The notes under the pieces were generated by a model. The model had not been told where the DNA came from, did no database searches, and saw only the letters and a list, made by a program, of their open reading frames with translations. The translations under genes were made by a program, and so were the position numbers. This document shows, piece by piece, positions 42,208-50,467 of a DNA stretch of 54,273 bases. The stretch covers positions 1 to 54,273 of the forward strand of contig SCNI01000025.1 in the NCBI GenBank assembly GCA_005502775.1, written 5' to 3'. Position 1 is the stretch's first letter. Each line of letters starts with the position of its first letter. This DNA is from Microbacteriaceae bacterium 3FA27C10 (GTDB lineage: Bacteria > Actinomycetota > Actinomycetes > Actinomycetales > Microbacteriaceae).

Positions 42208-44115
42208 ATGAGTGGAATGGGCGGCGGCCGGATGGCGGCGGTGGCCGCGGCCGGTGGCGGCGGGCGAGGCGGCGGTGCCGGTGGGGGCGGAGGCCGCGTG
42301 TCCGGCGGCGACGCGGCGGCCCAGCGCGCGGCGAACGCCGAGGCGCCCAAGATCCCGCACCTGCTCCGGCGCATCGCCACCCTGTTCGAGCCCTACCGCG
42401 CGGCGCTCGTGGTCACCGGCATCCTCGTGCTCATCGGCGCCGCCCTCACCGTCGTGCCGCCGCTGCTGACCCAGCAGGCCTTCGACCTCGGGCTCTTCCC
42501 GGCGGGCGGAACCCCGAACATCCCGGTGCTCTTCGAGCTCGTGGGCTTGATGGTGCTCATCTGGATCGTGTCGGCGGCCCTCGGCGTGTGGCAGACCTAC
42601 CTCACGGCCAAGGTGGGCAACCGCGTGATGGGCGATCTGCGCATCCGGCTGTTCTCGCACCTGCAGCGCATGGAACTCGCCTTCTTCACCCGCACGAAGA
42701 CCGGCATCATCCAGTCGCGACTGCAGAACGACGTCGGCGGCGTGGCGAGCGTGCTCACCAACACGGTGTCGAGCGTGCTCGGCAACACCGTCACGGTGAT
42801 CGCCGCGCTCGTGGCGATGCTGCTGCTGAGCTGGCAGCTCACCGTGGTGGCCGTGGTGCTCATGCCCCTCCTCGTGCTCGTGCAGCGGCGCGTGGGCCAG
42901 GTGCGGGCGCGCATCGCGTCGAAGACGCAGGAGTCGCTCTCCGACATGACGGCGATCACGCAGGAGGCCCTCAGCGTCTCGGGCATCCTGCTGGCCAAGA
43001 GCTTCAACCGCCAGGGCACCGAGGTGGCGCGCTACTCCGACGAGAACGACAACCAGATCTCGCTGCAGGTGCGGCAGCAGATGAGCGGCCAGTGGTTCTT
43101 CGCCATCGTGCAGATCGTGCTCTCGATCGTGCCCGCCGTGGTCTACCTCGTGTCGGCCTACCTCATCCAGGGCGGCGTCGACATCACCGCCGGAACGATC
43201 GTGGCGTTCACCACCGTGCAGGCACGGCTGATGTGGCCGCTGCTCGGGCTCATGCGCGTGGGCCTGGACCTCCAGACCTCGGGGGCGCTGTTCGCGCGCA
43301 TCTTCGAATACCTCGACCTCACGCCCTCGATCACCGATGCTCCGGATGCAGTGACGCTGCCCGCCTCGAACCGTGCCGGCCGGGTGGAGTTCGATCATGT
43401 GAGCTTCGTGTACCCCGATGGCGAGCCGGAGCATCCGACGCTCGACGATGTGTCGTTCACTGTGGAGCCCGGGCAGTTCGCCGCGTTCGTGGGGCCCTCC
43501 GGCGCGGGGAAGACCACGGTCTCGTATCTCGTCCCCCGCCTCTACGAGGCCAGCGCCGGCAGCGTGCGGGTCGACGGGCTCGACGTGCGTGCGGTGCGGC
43601 AGGACTCCCTGATCGCGCGGCTCGGCATCGTGAGCCAGGAGACCTACCTCTTCCACGCCACCATCGCCGAGAACCTGCGGTATGCGAAGCCGGATGCGAC
43701 GGGCGCCGAACTCGCCGAGGCGGCGCGCCGGGCGAACATCCACGAGCGCATCATGAGTTTTCCGGCCGGCTACGACACCGTGGTGGGGGAGCGCGGCTAC
43801 CGCCTCTCCGGCGGCGAGAAGCAGCGCATCGCGATCGCCCGCGTTCTGCTGAAAGACCCGGCCGTGCTCATCCTGGACGAGGCCACGAGCGCCCTCGACT
43901 CCATCTCGGAGCGCGTGGTGCAGCAGGCCCTCGACGCCGCCGCGGACGGGCGCACCACGATCGCCATCGCCCACCGGCTCTCCACCATCGTCAACGCCGA
44001 CGTCATCTTCGTGGTCGACCGCGGGCGCATCCTCGAGCGCGGCACGCATGACGAACTGCTCGCCCTGGGCGGCGTCTACGCGGCGCTCTACGCCGAGCAG
44101 CTCTCGACCGTGTGA
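42208..44115 (+). CDS. ABC exporter half-transporter (fused membrane and ATPase domains)
   Basis: The 635-residue protein has a Gly-rich cytosolic N-terminus of about 45 residues, a type IV exporter membrane domain with six helices (about 65-340), and an ATPase with Walker A G-P-S-G-A-G-K-T-T-V, signature L-S-G-G-E-K-Q-R, Walker B A-V-L-I-L-D-E-A-T-S-A-L-D and switch H in I-A-H-R-L-S-T. It would work as a homodimer exporting lipids or drugs; no partner half is adjacent. TAGGGT (42196-42201) ends 6 nt before the ATG, so it is leaderless and probably transcribed on its own. Confidence 0.93.
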   Translation: MSGMGGGRMAAVAAAGGGGRGGGAGGGGGRVSGGDAAAQRAANAEAPKIPHLLRRIATLFEPYRAALVVTGILVLIGAALTVVPPLLTQQAFDLGLFPAGGTPNIPVLFELVGLMVLIWIVSAALGVWQTYLTAKVGNRVMGDLRIRLFSHLQRMELAFFTRTKTGIIQSRLQNDVGGVASVLTNTVSSVLGNTVTVIAALVAMLLLSWQLTVVAVVLMPLLVLVQRRVGQVRARIASKTQESLSDMTAITQEALSVSGILLAKSFNRQGTEVARYSDENDNQISLQVRQQMSGQWFFAIVQIVLSIVPAVVYLVSAYLIQGGVDITAGTIVAFTTVQARLMWPLLGLMRVGLDLQTSGALFARIFEYLDLTPSITDAPDAVTLPASNRAGRVEFDHVSFVYPDGEPEHPTLDDVSFTVEPGQFAAFVGPSGAGKTTVSYLVPRLYEASAGSVRVDGLDVRAVRQDSLIARLGIVSQETYLFHATIAENLRYAKPDATGAELAEAARRANIHERIMSFPAGYDTVVGERGYRLSGGEKQRIAIARVLLKDPAVLILDEATSALDSISERVVQQALDAAADGRTTIAIAHRLSTIVNADVIFVVDRGRILERGTHDELLALGGVYAALYAEQLSTV

Positions 44116-44198
44116 GATCGGTGGTCCCCGGGCACGCCCGCCTGTGACTAGAGTTGTGCCGAGGCTCAGGATGGGGGAGCCGATTCCGGGGGGAAAAC

Positions 44199-46406
44199 GT
44201 GACGGCAGTGCCGACAGACGCTTCGAGTTCGACCACCAGCACCGGCGCCGGAGACGGCGCGCCTCCGGCTCTCACGCCGGCGCGGCCCGCGCGACCGCCC
44301 CGGCGCCGACGGCGGAGCGGACTGAGCATCCAGTCGAAGTTGCTCATCATGCTGCTCTCGGTGAGCATCGGCAGCACTCTCGTGGTGGGCGCCGTGGGCT
44401 ACGTCTCCGGCACCGACAGCCTGCGCAACGCGGCCTTCAGCGAACTCACCAATGTGCGCGAGTCGCGCACCCTGGCCTCGGCGACGCTGTTCAAGAACGT
44501 CACCAACACGCTCGTGCTCGAGAGCAAGGGCGCCACGGCGATCGGGGCGGCGAAGGACTTCACCGCCGGCTTCGACCAGCTCGCGAATACGACCCCCACG
44601 ACGGCGCAGACGGCGGCGGTGAAGGACTACTACGACAAGACTTTCGTGCCCACCTACGAGCAGCACACGGGTGAGACCACCACGGCCGATCTGTTCCTGC
44701 CGAAGAATCCCGCCGAGACCTACCTCCAGTCGCAGTACACGGCGCCTTTTGACTCCTTCGACGCCGCTGCGGCGGTCGACGACGCGGGCGACGGCAGCGC
44801 GTGGAGCGCGGCCAACGCCGCCTACAACCCGTACTTCCGGGATGCGGCGACGCGCTTCGGCTACGAGGACATCCTGATCCTCGACACCCACGGCAACGTG
44901 GTCTACTCCGTCTACAAGGGCGTCGATCTCGGCACCAACATCGAGACCGGCCCCTATGCGGGCAGCGGTCTCGCGAGCGCCTACTCCGACGCCCTCAACG
45001 CGAACGCCGTCGACTACGTGGGGCTGAGCGACTTCGAGCGCTACCAGCCCTCCTACAACGTGCCCACGGCCTGGGGCGTCTCGCCGCTGGGCTCGGGCGA
45101 CAACGTGGTGGGCGTGCTCGCGGTGCAGTTCCCGATCACCTCCATCAACGACACGATGACCGCCGGCGGCAACTGGGAGCAGGATGGCCTCGGCAGCACC
45201 GGAGAGACCTACCTCGTGGGGCCCGACCATCTGATGCGCTCGGTCTCCCGCGAACTGCTGCAGCATCCGGAGGACTACGCCGAAGAAGCCATCTCGGCCG
45301 GCACCCCGCCCGCGACTGCCCAGCGGATCGTCGACGTGAAGGGCACGGTTCTGCTGCAACCGGTGAACACCGACTCCGTCGACGCTGCTTTGAAGGGCGA
45401 GACGGGCACGGTGATCGAGAAGAACTACCTCGGTCACGAGGTGCTCACCGCCTATACGCCGGTGCCGATCAACGGCATCAACTGGGTGGTGATCTCGAGC
45501 ATCGACACCTCGGAGGCCTTCGCCCCCGTGGCCGATTTCGCGCGCAACCTGGTGCTCACCATCGCGGGCATCCTGGTGCTCGTGTCGCTGCTGTCGCTCG
45601 TGCTCGCCCAGGTGTTCGCGCGCCCGGTTCGCGGCCTCGTGGGGGCGGTGCGCCGCGTGGCGGGCGGTGAGCTCGGGGTGGAGGTGCCGCAGGGCTCCCG
45701 AGACGAGTTCGGCGACCTCGCCTCGGCCTTCAACGACATGAGCCGCACGCTGCAGATCAAGCAGGACCTGCTCGATGAGCAGCGCAACGAGAACGAGAAG
45801 CTGCTGCGCACGGTGATGCCGGATGCCGTGGCCGCCCGGTACCGCGACGGCGAGGACAACATCGCCCAGGTGCACAACGACGTCGCGGTGGTGTTCGCCG
45901 ACATCGTGGGTCTCGACGAGTTCTCGGGCACGCTCAGCCCCGACGCCGAGCTCCGGCACCTGAACGAGCTGCTGCGCGGCTTCGACGAGGCGGCCGAGCG
46001 CACGGGAATCGAGAAGGTGCGCACCCTGCGCGAGGGGTACCTCGCGAGTTGCGGCCTCGTGGTGCCGCGCGTCGACAACGTGCGCCGGGTGCTCGAGTTC
46101 ACCCTCGAGATGCAGAAGGTGCTCGCGCGCTTCAACGCCACCAACGGCGCCGAACTGTCGCTGCGGGCCGGCGTCGACGCCGGAACCGTGACGAGCGGCC
46201 TGGTGGGCCGGGCCAACATCGCCTACGACATGTGGGGCGAGGCGGTCAGCCTCGCAAACCGCGTGCAGGGTGTCGGCGGCCGGCCGGGCGTTTTCGTGAC
46301 CGATCGGGTGCGCGAGGTGATGGCCGACGCGATGGCCTTCACCGAGTCCGGCAGCATCGAGACGAGGGCCGGCACCGAGACGGTCTGGGAACTCGTTCAG
46401 GGCTAG
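44199..46406 (+). CDS. Receptor-type class III nucleotide cyclase (sensor-HAMP-cyclase)
   Basis: The 735-residue protein has a proline/arginine-rich cytosolic N-terminus, TM1 (about 46-68), a large extracytoplasmic sensor resembling a double Cache domain (about 70-448), TM2 (about 450-474), HAMP (to about 525) and a C-terminal cyclase homology domain (about 560-720). The first metal aspartate (D568 in F-A-D-I-V-G), base-contact D677 (Y-D-M-W-G) and R688 are present. The base lysine is R608, the second metal aspartate is E612 and the transition-state asparagine is S684, so activity or product may be altered. The GTG at 44199 follows GGGGGGAAAA. The next gene, 9 nt on, is a channel with a cyclic-nucleotide-binding domain. 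Confidence 0.88.
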   Translation: MTAVPTDASSSTTSTGAGDGAPPALTPARPARPPRRRRRSGLSIQSKLLIMLLSVSIGSTLVVGAVGYVSGTDSLRNAAFSELTNVRESRTLASATLFKNVTNTLVLESKGATAIGAAKDFTAGFDQLANTTPTTAQTAAVKDYYDKTFVPTYEQHTGETTTADLFLPKNPAETYLQSQYTAPFDSFDAAAAVDDAGDGSAWSAANAAYNPYFRDAATRFGYEDILILDTHGNVVYSVYKGVDLGTNIETGPYAGSGLASAYSDALNANAVDYVGLSDFERYQPSYNVPTAWGVSPLGSGDNVVGVLAVQFPITSINDTMTAGGNWEQDGLGSTGETYLVGPDHLMRSVSRELLQHPEDYAEEAISAGTPPATAQRIVDVKGTVLLQPVNTDSVDAALKGETGTVIEKNYLGHEVLTAYTPVPINGINWVVISSIDTSEAFAPVADFARNLVLTIAGILVLVSLLSLVLAQVFARPVRGLVGAVRRVAGGELGVEVPQGSRDEFGDLASAFNDMSRTLQIKQDLLDEQRNENEKLLRTVMPDAVAARYRDGEDNIAQVHNDVAVVFADIVGLDEFSGTLSPDAELRHLNELLRGFDEAAERTGIEKVRTLREGYLASCGLVVPRVDNVRRVLEFTLEMQKVLARFNATNGAELSLRAGVDAGTVTSGLVGRANIAYDMWGEAVSLANRVQGVGGRPGVFVTDRVREVMADAMAFTESGSIETRAGTETVWELVQG

Positions 46407-46415
46407 GAGACGGCG

Positions 46416-47843
46416 ATGCTCGAATTCTGGAAGGAACCCTGGTTCGTCGGAGCCGTCGTCGTGGCGATCGGCCTGCCGGTGCTGCTGGTGGTGCTCACCG
46501 AGATCCTCGGGGTGCTCGTGCGGCGGGGCAACCCGGCGGCGCAGCCCGTGCGGCTGCTGCGCAACCTCGTGCTGCCGGTCGGGGCGCTGCTCGCCCTGCT
46601 CTCGTTCGCCGACCACGTGACGGTGGAGTTCACCTGGGTGCGGGTGGTGGCCACGGTGTTCGGCTTCCTGCTGATCCTCCTGGTGCTCTCGGCGTTCAAC
46701 GTGGTGCTCTTCGGCAACGCGAAGGCCGGAACCTGGCGCGACCGCCTGCCCTCGATCTTCATCGACCTGGCTCGCCTGCTGCTGATCGTGATCGGCCTCG
46801 CGATGCTGTTCTCCTGGGTGTGGGGAGCGGATGTCGGGGGTCTGTTCGCCGCCATCGGCGTCACCTCCGTGGTCATCGGCTTCGCCCTGCAGAGCGCCGT
46901 GGGCTCGGTGGTGTCGGGCCTGCTGCTGTTGTTCGAGCAGCCGTTCCGCCTCGGCGACTGGCTCGACGCCGGGAGCGTGCGCGGCCGGGTCGTCGAGGTC
47001 AACTGGCGCGCGGTGCACATCGAGACCGACGAGGGCGTGCAGATCGTGCCCAACGCCTCGCTCGCGGGCAGCTCCTTCACGAACCTCTCCCGTACGCCCG
47101 GGCCCTACTACGCGACGGCGACGGTGGCCTTCGCTCAGGATGACGCCCCGCACGCCGTGATGGCGGTGCTTCGACAGGTCGCGAGCGACCTTCCCTTCGC
47201 CGACCCGGCGGCCGCCCCCGCCATCTCGTACGCCGGCGGTGGCTCGTACTCGGTGGGCATCCCGGTGCTCGGACCCGCCGCCTCCGACGACGCGCTCGCC
47301 GTGTTCGCCAGCTGGCTCTGGTACGCCGCCCGGCGCGCCGGGCTCACGCTCAACGGCTCGAAGACCGACCCCGCGAACACGCCCGAGGCCGTGCGGGCCT
47401 CGCTCGTGCGGGTGGCCTCGACCCTGCGCATCCCGGTCGACGAGATCGACGACCTCGTCCCGCGCTGCAGCATCGAGCGCTTCGCCGCCGGCGAGGTGGT
47501 GCAGCGCGAGGGCGAGATCGCGACGGCCATCCGCCTGGTGGTCGAAGGCCGCATCGGACTCTCCGTGATCGTCGGGGGCGGCGCGGTGCCGCTCGCCTCG
47601 CTCGACCGCGGCGAGTACGTGGGGCAGACCGCGTTGACCCGCGAGCGCACGCTCTCGCGCGCCTCGGCCGAGACGCCGCTCACGGTGCTGCGCCTGCCGA
47701 CCGACGTGATCGACGCACTCGTGCAGCAGCATCCCTCGCTCGCGAAGGAGATCGGCCAGACCATCGACCGCCGGCGCGCCATGGCGAAAGCCGCGCTGGC
47801 CGAGAACTCCCTGGTCGCGGGCGTCTACAAGATCGCGGGATAG
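46416..47843 (+). CDS. MscS-family channel with C-terminal cyclic-nucleotide-binding domain
   Basis: The 475-residue protein has four helices, the pore-lining one with I-G-V-T-S-V-V-I-G-F-A-L-Q-S-A-V-G-S-V-V-S (about 146-166), then the MscS beta domain (F-R-L-G-D-W, V-P-N-A-S-L-A-G-S-S-F) and, at about 345-460, a cyclic-nucleotide-binding domain (F-A-A-G-E-V-V-Q-R-E-G, then L-D-R-G-E-Y-V-G-Q-T-A-L and an R-x-S-R-A-S phosphate loop). This is the layout of bacterial cyclic-nucleotide-gated (bCNG) members of the MscS superfamily. It is 9 nt downstream of the cyclase gene, so the cyclase product is its likely ligand. A strong hairpin ends the message. Confidence 0.9.
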   Translation: MLEFWKEPWFVGAVVVAIGLPVLLVVLTEILGVLVRRGNPAAQPVRLLRNLVLPVGALLALLSFADHVTVEFTWVRVVATVFGFLLILLVLSAFNVVLFGNAKAGTWRDRLPSIFIDLARLLLIVIGLAMLFSWVWGADVGGLFAAIGVTSVVIGFALQSAVGSVVSGLLLLFEQPFRLGDWLDAGSVRGRVVEVNWRAVHIETDEGVQIVPNASLAGSSFTNLSRTPGPYYATATVAFAQDDAPHAVMAVLRQVASDLPFADPAAAPAISYAGGGSYSVGIPVLGPAASDDALAVFASWLWYAARRAGLTLNGSKTDPANTPEAVRASLVRVASTLRIPVDEIDDLVPRCSIERFAAGEVVQREGEIATAIRLVVEGRIGLSVIVGGGAVPLASLDRGEYVGQTALTRERTLSRASAETPLTVLRLPTDVIDALVQQHPSLAKEIGQTIDRRRAMAKAALAENSLVAGVYKIAG

Positions 47844-47849
47844 GCGGCG

Positions 47850-47907
47850 TCGAGCCGTCAAAAGTACGTCCATGTCTCGCGGTTTGGACGTACTTTTGAC
47901 GGCTCGA
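47850..47907. terminator. 23-bp perfect palindrome between convergent genes
   Basis: 47850-47872 pairs perfectly with 47885-47907 around a 12-nt loop (TGTCTCGCGGTT). The stem contains TCAAAAGTACGTCCA and its complement, much richer in AT than the surroundings. It starts 7 nt after the channel stop and ends 14 nt before the convergent lacI stop, so it can act as a terminator in both directions. The symmetry and odd composition also fit a dispersed repeat element. Confidence 0.75.
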
Positions 47908-47920
47908 TGAGGCGCGGGCC

Positions 47921-48952
47921 TCAGGCGGAGGCGGTCGACTCGCGGGGGACCAGGCGCACGGGCAGGCGGTGCAGTCCCGGGCGGGCCGCCTCGCCGCCGA
48001 TGGCCGAGAAGAGCTCCCGTGCCGCCGCGCGGCCGAGGTCTTCGAGGTTCATGTCGATGCTCGTGAGGGGTGGGCGCGAGGCCGCGCTCAGCAGCTCCCA
48101 GTTGTCGAAGCCGATCACCGCGACGTCGTGCGGCGCCGAGCGCCCGCGCTCCCGCAGCTGGTCGAGCACGCCCCGGGCGATCTGGTCGCTGGCGGCGATG
48201 ATGGCGTCGATCTCCGGATGCGCGTCGAGAAGCGTCTCGGTGCACTGGCGCCCCCAGCTCTCCGTCCACTGGCCGTAGAGCACGTCGCCGCCGAGCAGGC
48301 TGAGGCCGTGGGCGGCCAGCCCGTCGTTCACGCCCCGGGCGCGGTCGCGCGCCGCCGCGTAGCTCGGCTCGCCGTTCACGAGTGCGATGCGCCGGCGCCC
48401 GCGCTCGACCAGGTGGTCGGCGGCGAGGGTTCCCGCCATCACGTTGTCGGGAGTGAACGACGGGTCTGCCGGGTCTTCGGACGGGGCGTAGGCGTAGACC
48501 ACCGGAACCGGGATGCCGGCCGAGATCGACCGGCGCGGATTGGTGGTGCGCCCGAGGATCACGATGCCGTCGACCCGCTTCGCGATGAGCGTGCGGATGT
48601 GGTGCTGCTCGCGGATGGAGTCGCCGCGGGCGTCGCAGAGCAGCACCGAGGTCGAACCGGCGCCGAAGGCGTCTTCGGCGCCGAGCAGCACGGGCAGCAC
48701 GAAGCGGTTGTCGAGGTCGGCCGTGAGCATGCCGATGGTGCCCGTGCGGGTGGAGTTCAAGGCCTGCGCGAAGGGGTTGGGTGTGAACGACAGGGCACGC
48801 GCGGCCTCGAGCACGCGCTCGCGCGTCTCGGCCTTCACCTGGGAGCGCCCGTTGAGCGCCTTCGACGCGGTGGCGAGGGAGACCCCGGCCTCGCGGGCCA
48901 CGTCGGTCAGCGTCACCGTCGACTTCGTGCGCCGCCGCTGTTCTCGCTCCAT
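47921..48952 (-). CDS. LacI family regulator of the arabinoside importer
   Basis: The 343-residue repressor has helix-turn-helix V-T-L-T-D-V-A-R-E-A-G-V-S-L-A-T-A-S-K-A-L-N (about 13-34) and a sugar-binding domain with G-T-I-G-M-L-T-A-D-L-D-N-R-F, V-D-G-I-V-I-L-G-R and V-A-V-I-G-F-D-N. ATG 48952 has GAGGAG 3 nt upstream; ATGs at 48976 and above are alternatives. It is divergent from a sugar ABC importer and a GH127 enzyme, and its likely operators flank their promoter. Confidence 0.9.
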   Translation of the reverse strand: MEREQRRRTKSTVTLTDVAREAGVSLATASKALNGRSQVKAETRERVLEAARALSFTPNPFAQALNSTRTGTIGMLTADLDNRFVLPVLLGAEDAFGAGSTSVLLCDARGDSIREQHHIRTLIAKRVDGIVILGRTTNPRRSISAGIPVPVVYAYAPSEDPADPSFTPDNVMAGTLAADHLVERGRRRIALVNGEPSYAAARDRARGVNDGLAAHGLSLLGGDVLYGQWTESWGRQCTETLLDAHPEIDAIIAASDQIARGVLDQLRERGRSAPHDVAVIGFDNWELLSAASRPPLTSIDMNLEDLGRAAARELFSAIGGEAARPGLHRLPVRLVPRESTASA

Positions 48953-49001
48953 GGTCTCCTCGCCCTGCTTTTCCATGATCATCGCACACGCGACCGAAAA
49001 C

Positions 49002-49015
49002 CCGAAAACTTTTGG
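49002..49015. promoter_or_regulatory. Candidate LacI-type operator upstream of the importer promoter
   Basis: CCGAAAACTTTTGG is an imperfect 14-bp palindrome (five of seven pairs) 8 bp before the -35 box at 49024. Its half-site resembles the downstream CTTTCGG elements. Confidence 0.45.
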
Positions 49016-49023
49016 TGGCATGC

Positions 49024-49052
49024 TTGACGTGTTGTCTCTCCATCCATATCGT
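49024..49052 (+). promoter_or_regulatory. Promoter of the arabinoside-importer operon
   Basis: TTGACG (49024-49029) and TATCGT (49047-49052) are exactly 17 bp apart. The start point would be near 49059, with operator-like sequence beginning at 49062. Confidence 0.65.
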
Positions 49053-49061
49053 GAGAACGCA

Positions 49062-49085
49062 GAAAGTACTTTCGGTAACTTTCGG
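49062..49085. promoter_or_regulatory. Operator cluster just after the importer start point
   Basis: GAAAGTACTTTC (49062-49073) is a perfect 12-bp palindrome. The octamer ACTTTCGG occurs at 49068-49075 and again at 49078-49085, one helical turn apart. This is the position where a LacI repressor blocks elongation or initiation. Confidence 0.6.
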
Positions 49086-49152
49086 CCAACCGATCGGGAT
49101 CTCACGAAGACGGACATCCCGGTCCAACGCACCAGATGATTCCAAGGAAGGA

Positions 49153-50418
49153 ATGTCCGTGATGACGAAGAAGCACATGCGGGGGATGGCCGCCGTGATC
49201 GTGGCCGCCGCAACGGCCGCGACCCTCGCCGGTTGCGCAACGGGAGGCACCACGAGCAGCAGCTCGACCTCCGCCGCCGGAGGCACCTACACGTTCTGGG
49301 ACCCGTACCCCCAGTTCGACGCGACCTCGGCCTGGGCGAAGCGCATCGACAGCTGCGGCACCGAGGCGGGTGTGACCATCGAGCGCACCGGCTACGACAC
49401 CACCGACCTCACCAACAAGGCGCTGCTCGCCGGCCAGCAGGGCTCCTCGCCCGACCTGCTGCTCGTCGACAACCCGGTGGTCTCCACGCTCGCCGACGCG
49501 GGCATCCTGAACACCACGAAGGACCTGGGGCTCGACACCAGCGCGTTCGAGGCGAACATCCTCGCGGCCGGCCAGATCAACGGCGACACCTTCGGCGTGC
49601 CCATCGGCGCGAACACCCTCGCCCTCTACTACAACAAGTCCGTGCTCAGCGCAGCCGGTGTCGACATCGCCTCGGTGAAGGACTGGTCGAGCCTCACGGA
49701 TGCCCTCACCAAGGTCGCCGCGGCCGGCAAGAAGGGCATCACCTTCTCCGCCATCGGCACCGAGGAAGGCAGCTTCCAGTTCCTGCCCTGGTTCTGGGGA
49801 TCGGGCGCGAAGCTCACCGAGCTCAACTCCACGGCGGGCGTCGACGCGCTCACCCTCTGGACCGACTGGGTGAAGAACGGTCTGGCCCCGAACTCGGTGC
49901 TGAACAACACGCAGACCACGACCTGGCAGGAGTTCCTCACCGGCGAGTACGCCTTCGGTGAGAACGGCACCTGGCAGCTGCAGTCGGTGAAGGACTCCGG
50001 GATCGACTACGGCATCCTCACCATCCCGGCGAAGACGGGCGGCCCGGCTCCGGCGCCGACCGGCGGCGAGTTCCTCACCATCCCGGTGCAGAGCGACACC
50101 GCGCGCTACGGCACCTCGGTGAAGATCGCGAACTGCCTCACCTCCACGGCGGCTCTGGTCGACACCGACAACACGCTCTCCTACGTCGCCCCGACGAAGG
50201 AGGCGCAGGCCGCTCAGGTGGCCAAGACGCCCGATCTGCAGCCGTGGGTCGACGCGGTGGCCTCGGCGAAGGGCCGCACGAGCGACAACCTGGGAACGAA
50301 GTACCCGCTGATCTCCGAGCAACTCTGGGGCGCAGTGCAGCAGTCGCTGAGCGGGTCGCAGACCCCGCAGGCGGCGGCCGACCAGGCACAGAGCGCCGCG
50401 GCGACCGCCACGAAGTAA
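49153..50418 (+). CDS. Sugar ABC importer, binding lipoprotein
   Basis: The 421-residue protein has a lipoprotein signal (lipobox L-A-G-C, about 25-28) and the family 1 extracellular binding fold: S-P-D-L-L-L-V-D-N-P (about 99-108), G-V-P-I-G-A-N-T-L-A-L-Y-Y-N (about 147-160), and G-E-Y-A-F-G-E-N-G-T-W. It should bind an arabinose-containing oligosaccharide, inferred from the GH127 gene in the operon. Starts at 49153 (ATG), 49159 (GTG) and 49162 (ATG) all follow AAGGAAGG; the first is listed and the choice hardly changes the signal peptide. Confidence 0.88.
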   Translation: MSVMTKKHMRGMAAVIVAAATAATLAGCATGGTTSSSSTSAAGGTYTFWDPYPQFDATSAWAKRIDSCGTEAGVTIERTGYDTTDLTNKALLAGQQGSSPDLLLVDNPVVSTLADAGILNTTKDLGLDTSAFEANILAAGQINGDTFGVPIGANTLALYYNKSVLSAAGVDIASVKDWSSLTDALTKVAAAGKKGITFSAIGTEEGSFQFLPWFWGSGAKLTELNSTAGVDALTLWTDWVKNGLAPNSVLNNTQTTTWQEFLTGEYAFGENGTWQLQSVKDSGIDYGILTIPAKTGGPAPAPTGGEFLTIPVQSDTARYGTSVKIANCLTSTAALVDTDNTLSYVAPTKEAQAAQVAKTPDLQPWVDAVASAKGRTSDNLGTKYPLISEQLWGAVQQSLSGSQTPQAAADQAQSAAATATK

Positions 50419-50467
50419 CTGCGCCGCACGGCGCGACCGGAAACGCATCAAGACAGGTCGGATAACG

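Noticed and set aside
44199-47843. Pycsar-type antiphage system
   Set aside because: The cyclase is a membrane receptor with sensor and HAMP, the effector is an MscS-type channel, and no other defence genes are near. The similarity is only in general plan.
44166-49286. A 1706-codon open frame on the minus strand across the cyclase, channel and lacI genes
   Set aside because: It is antisense to genes with clear domains over most of its length; long empty frames are expected at about 70% GC. Only its lacI portion, read in the proper frame, is real.
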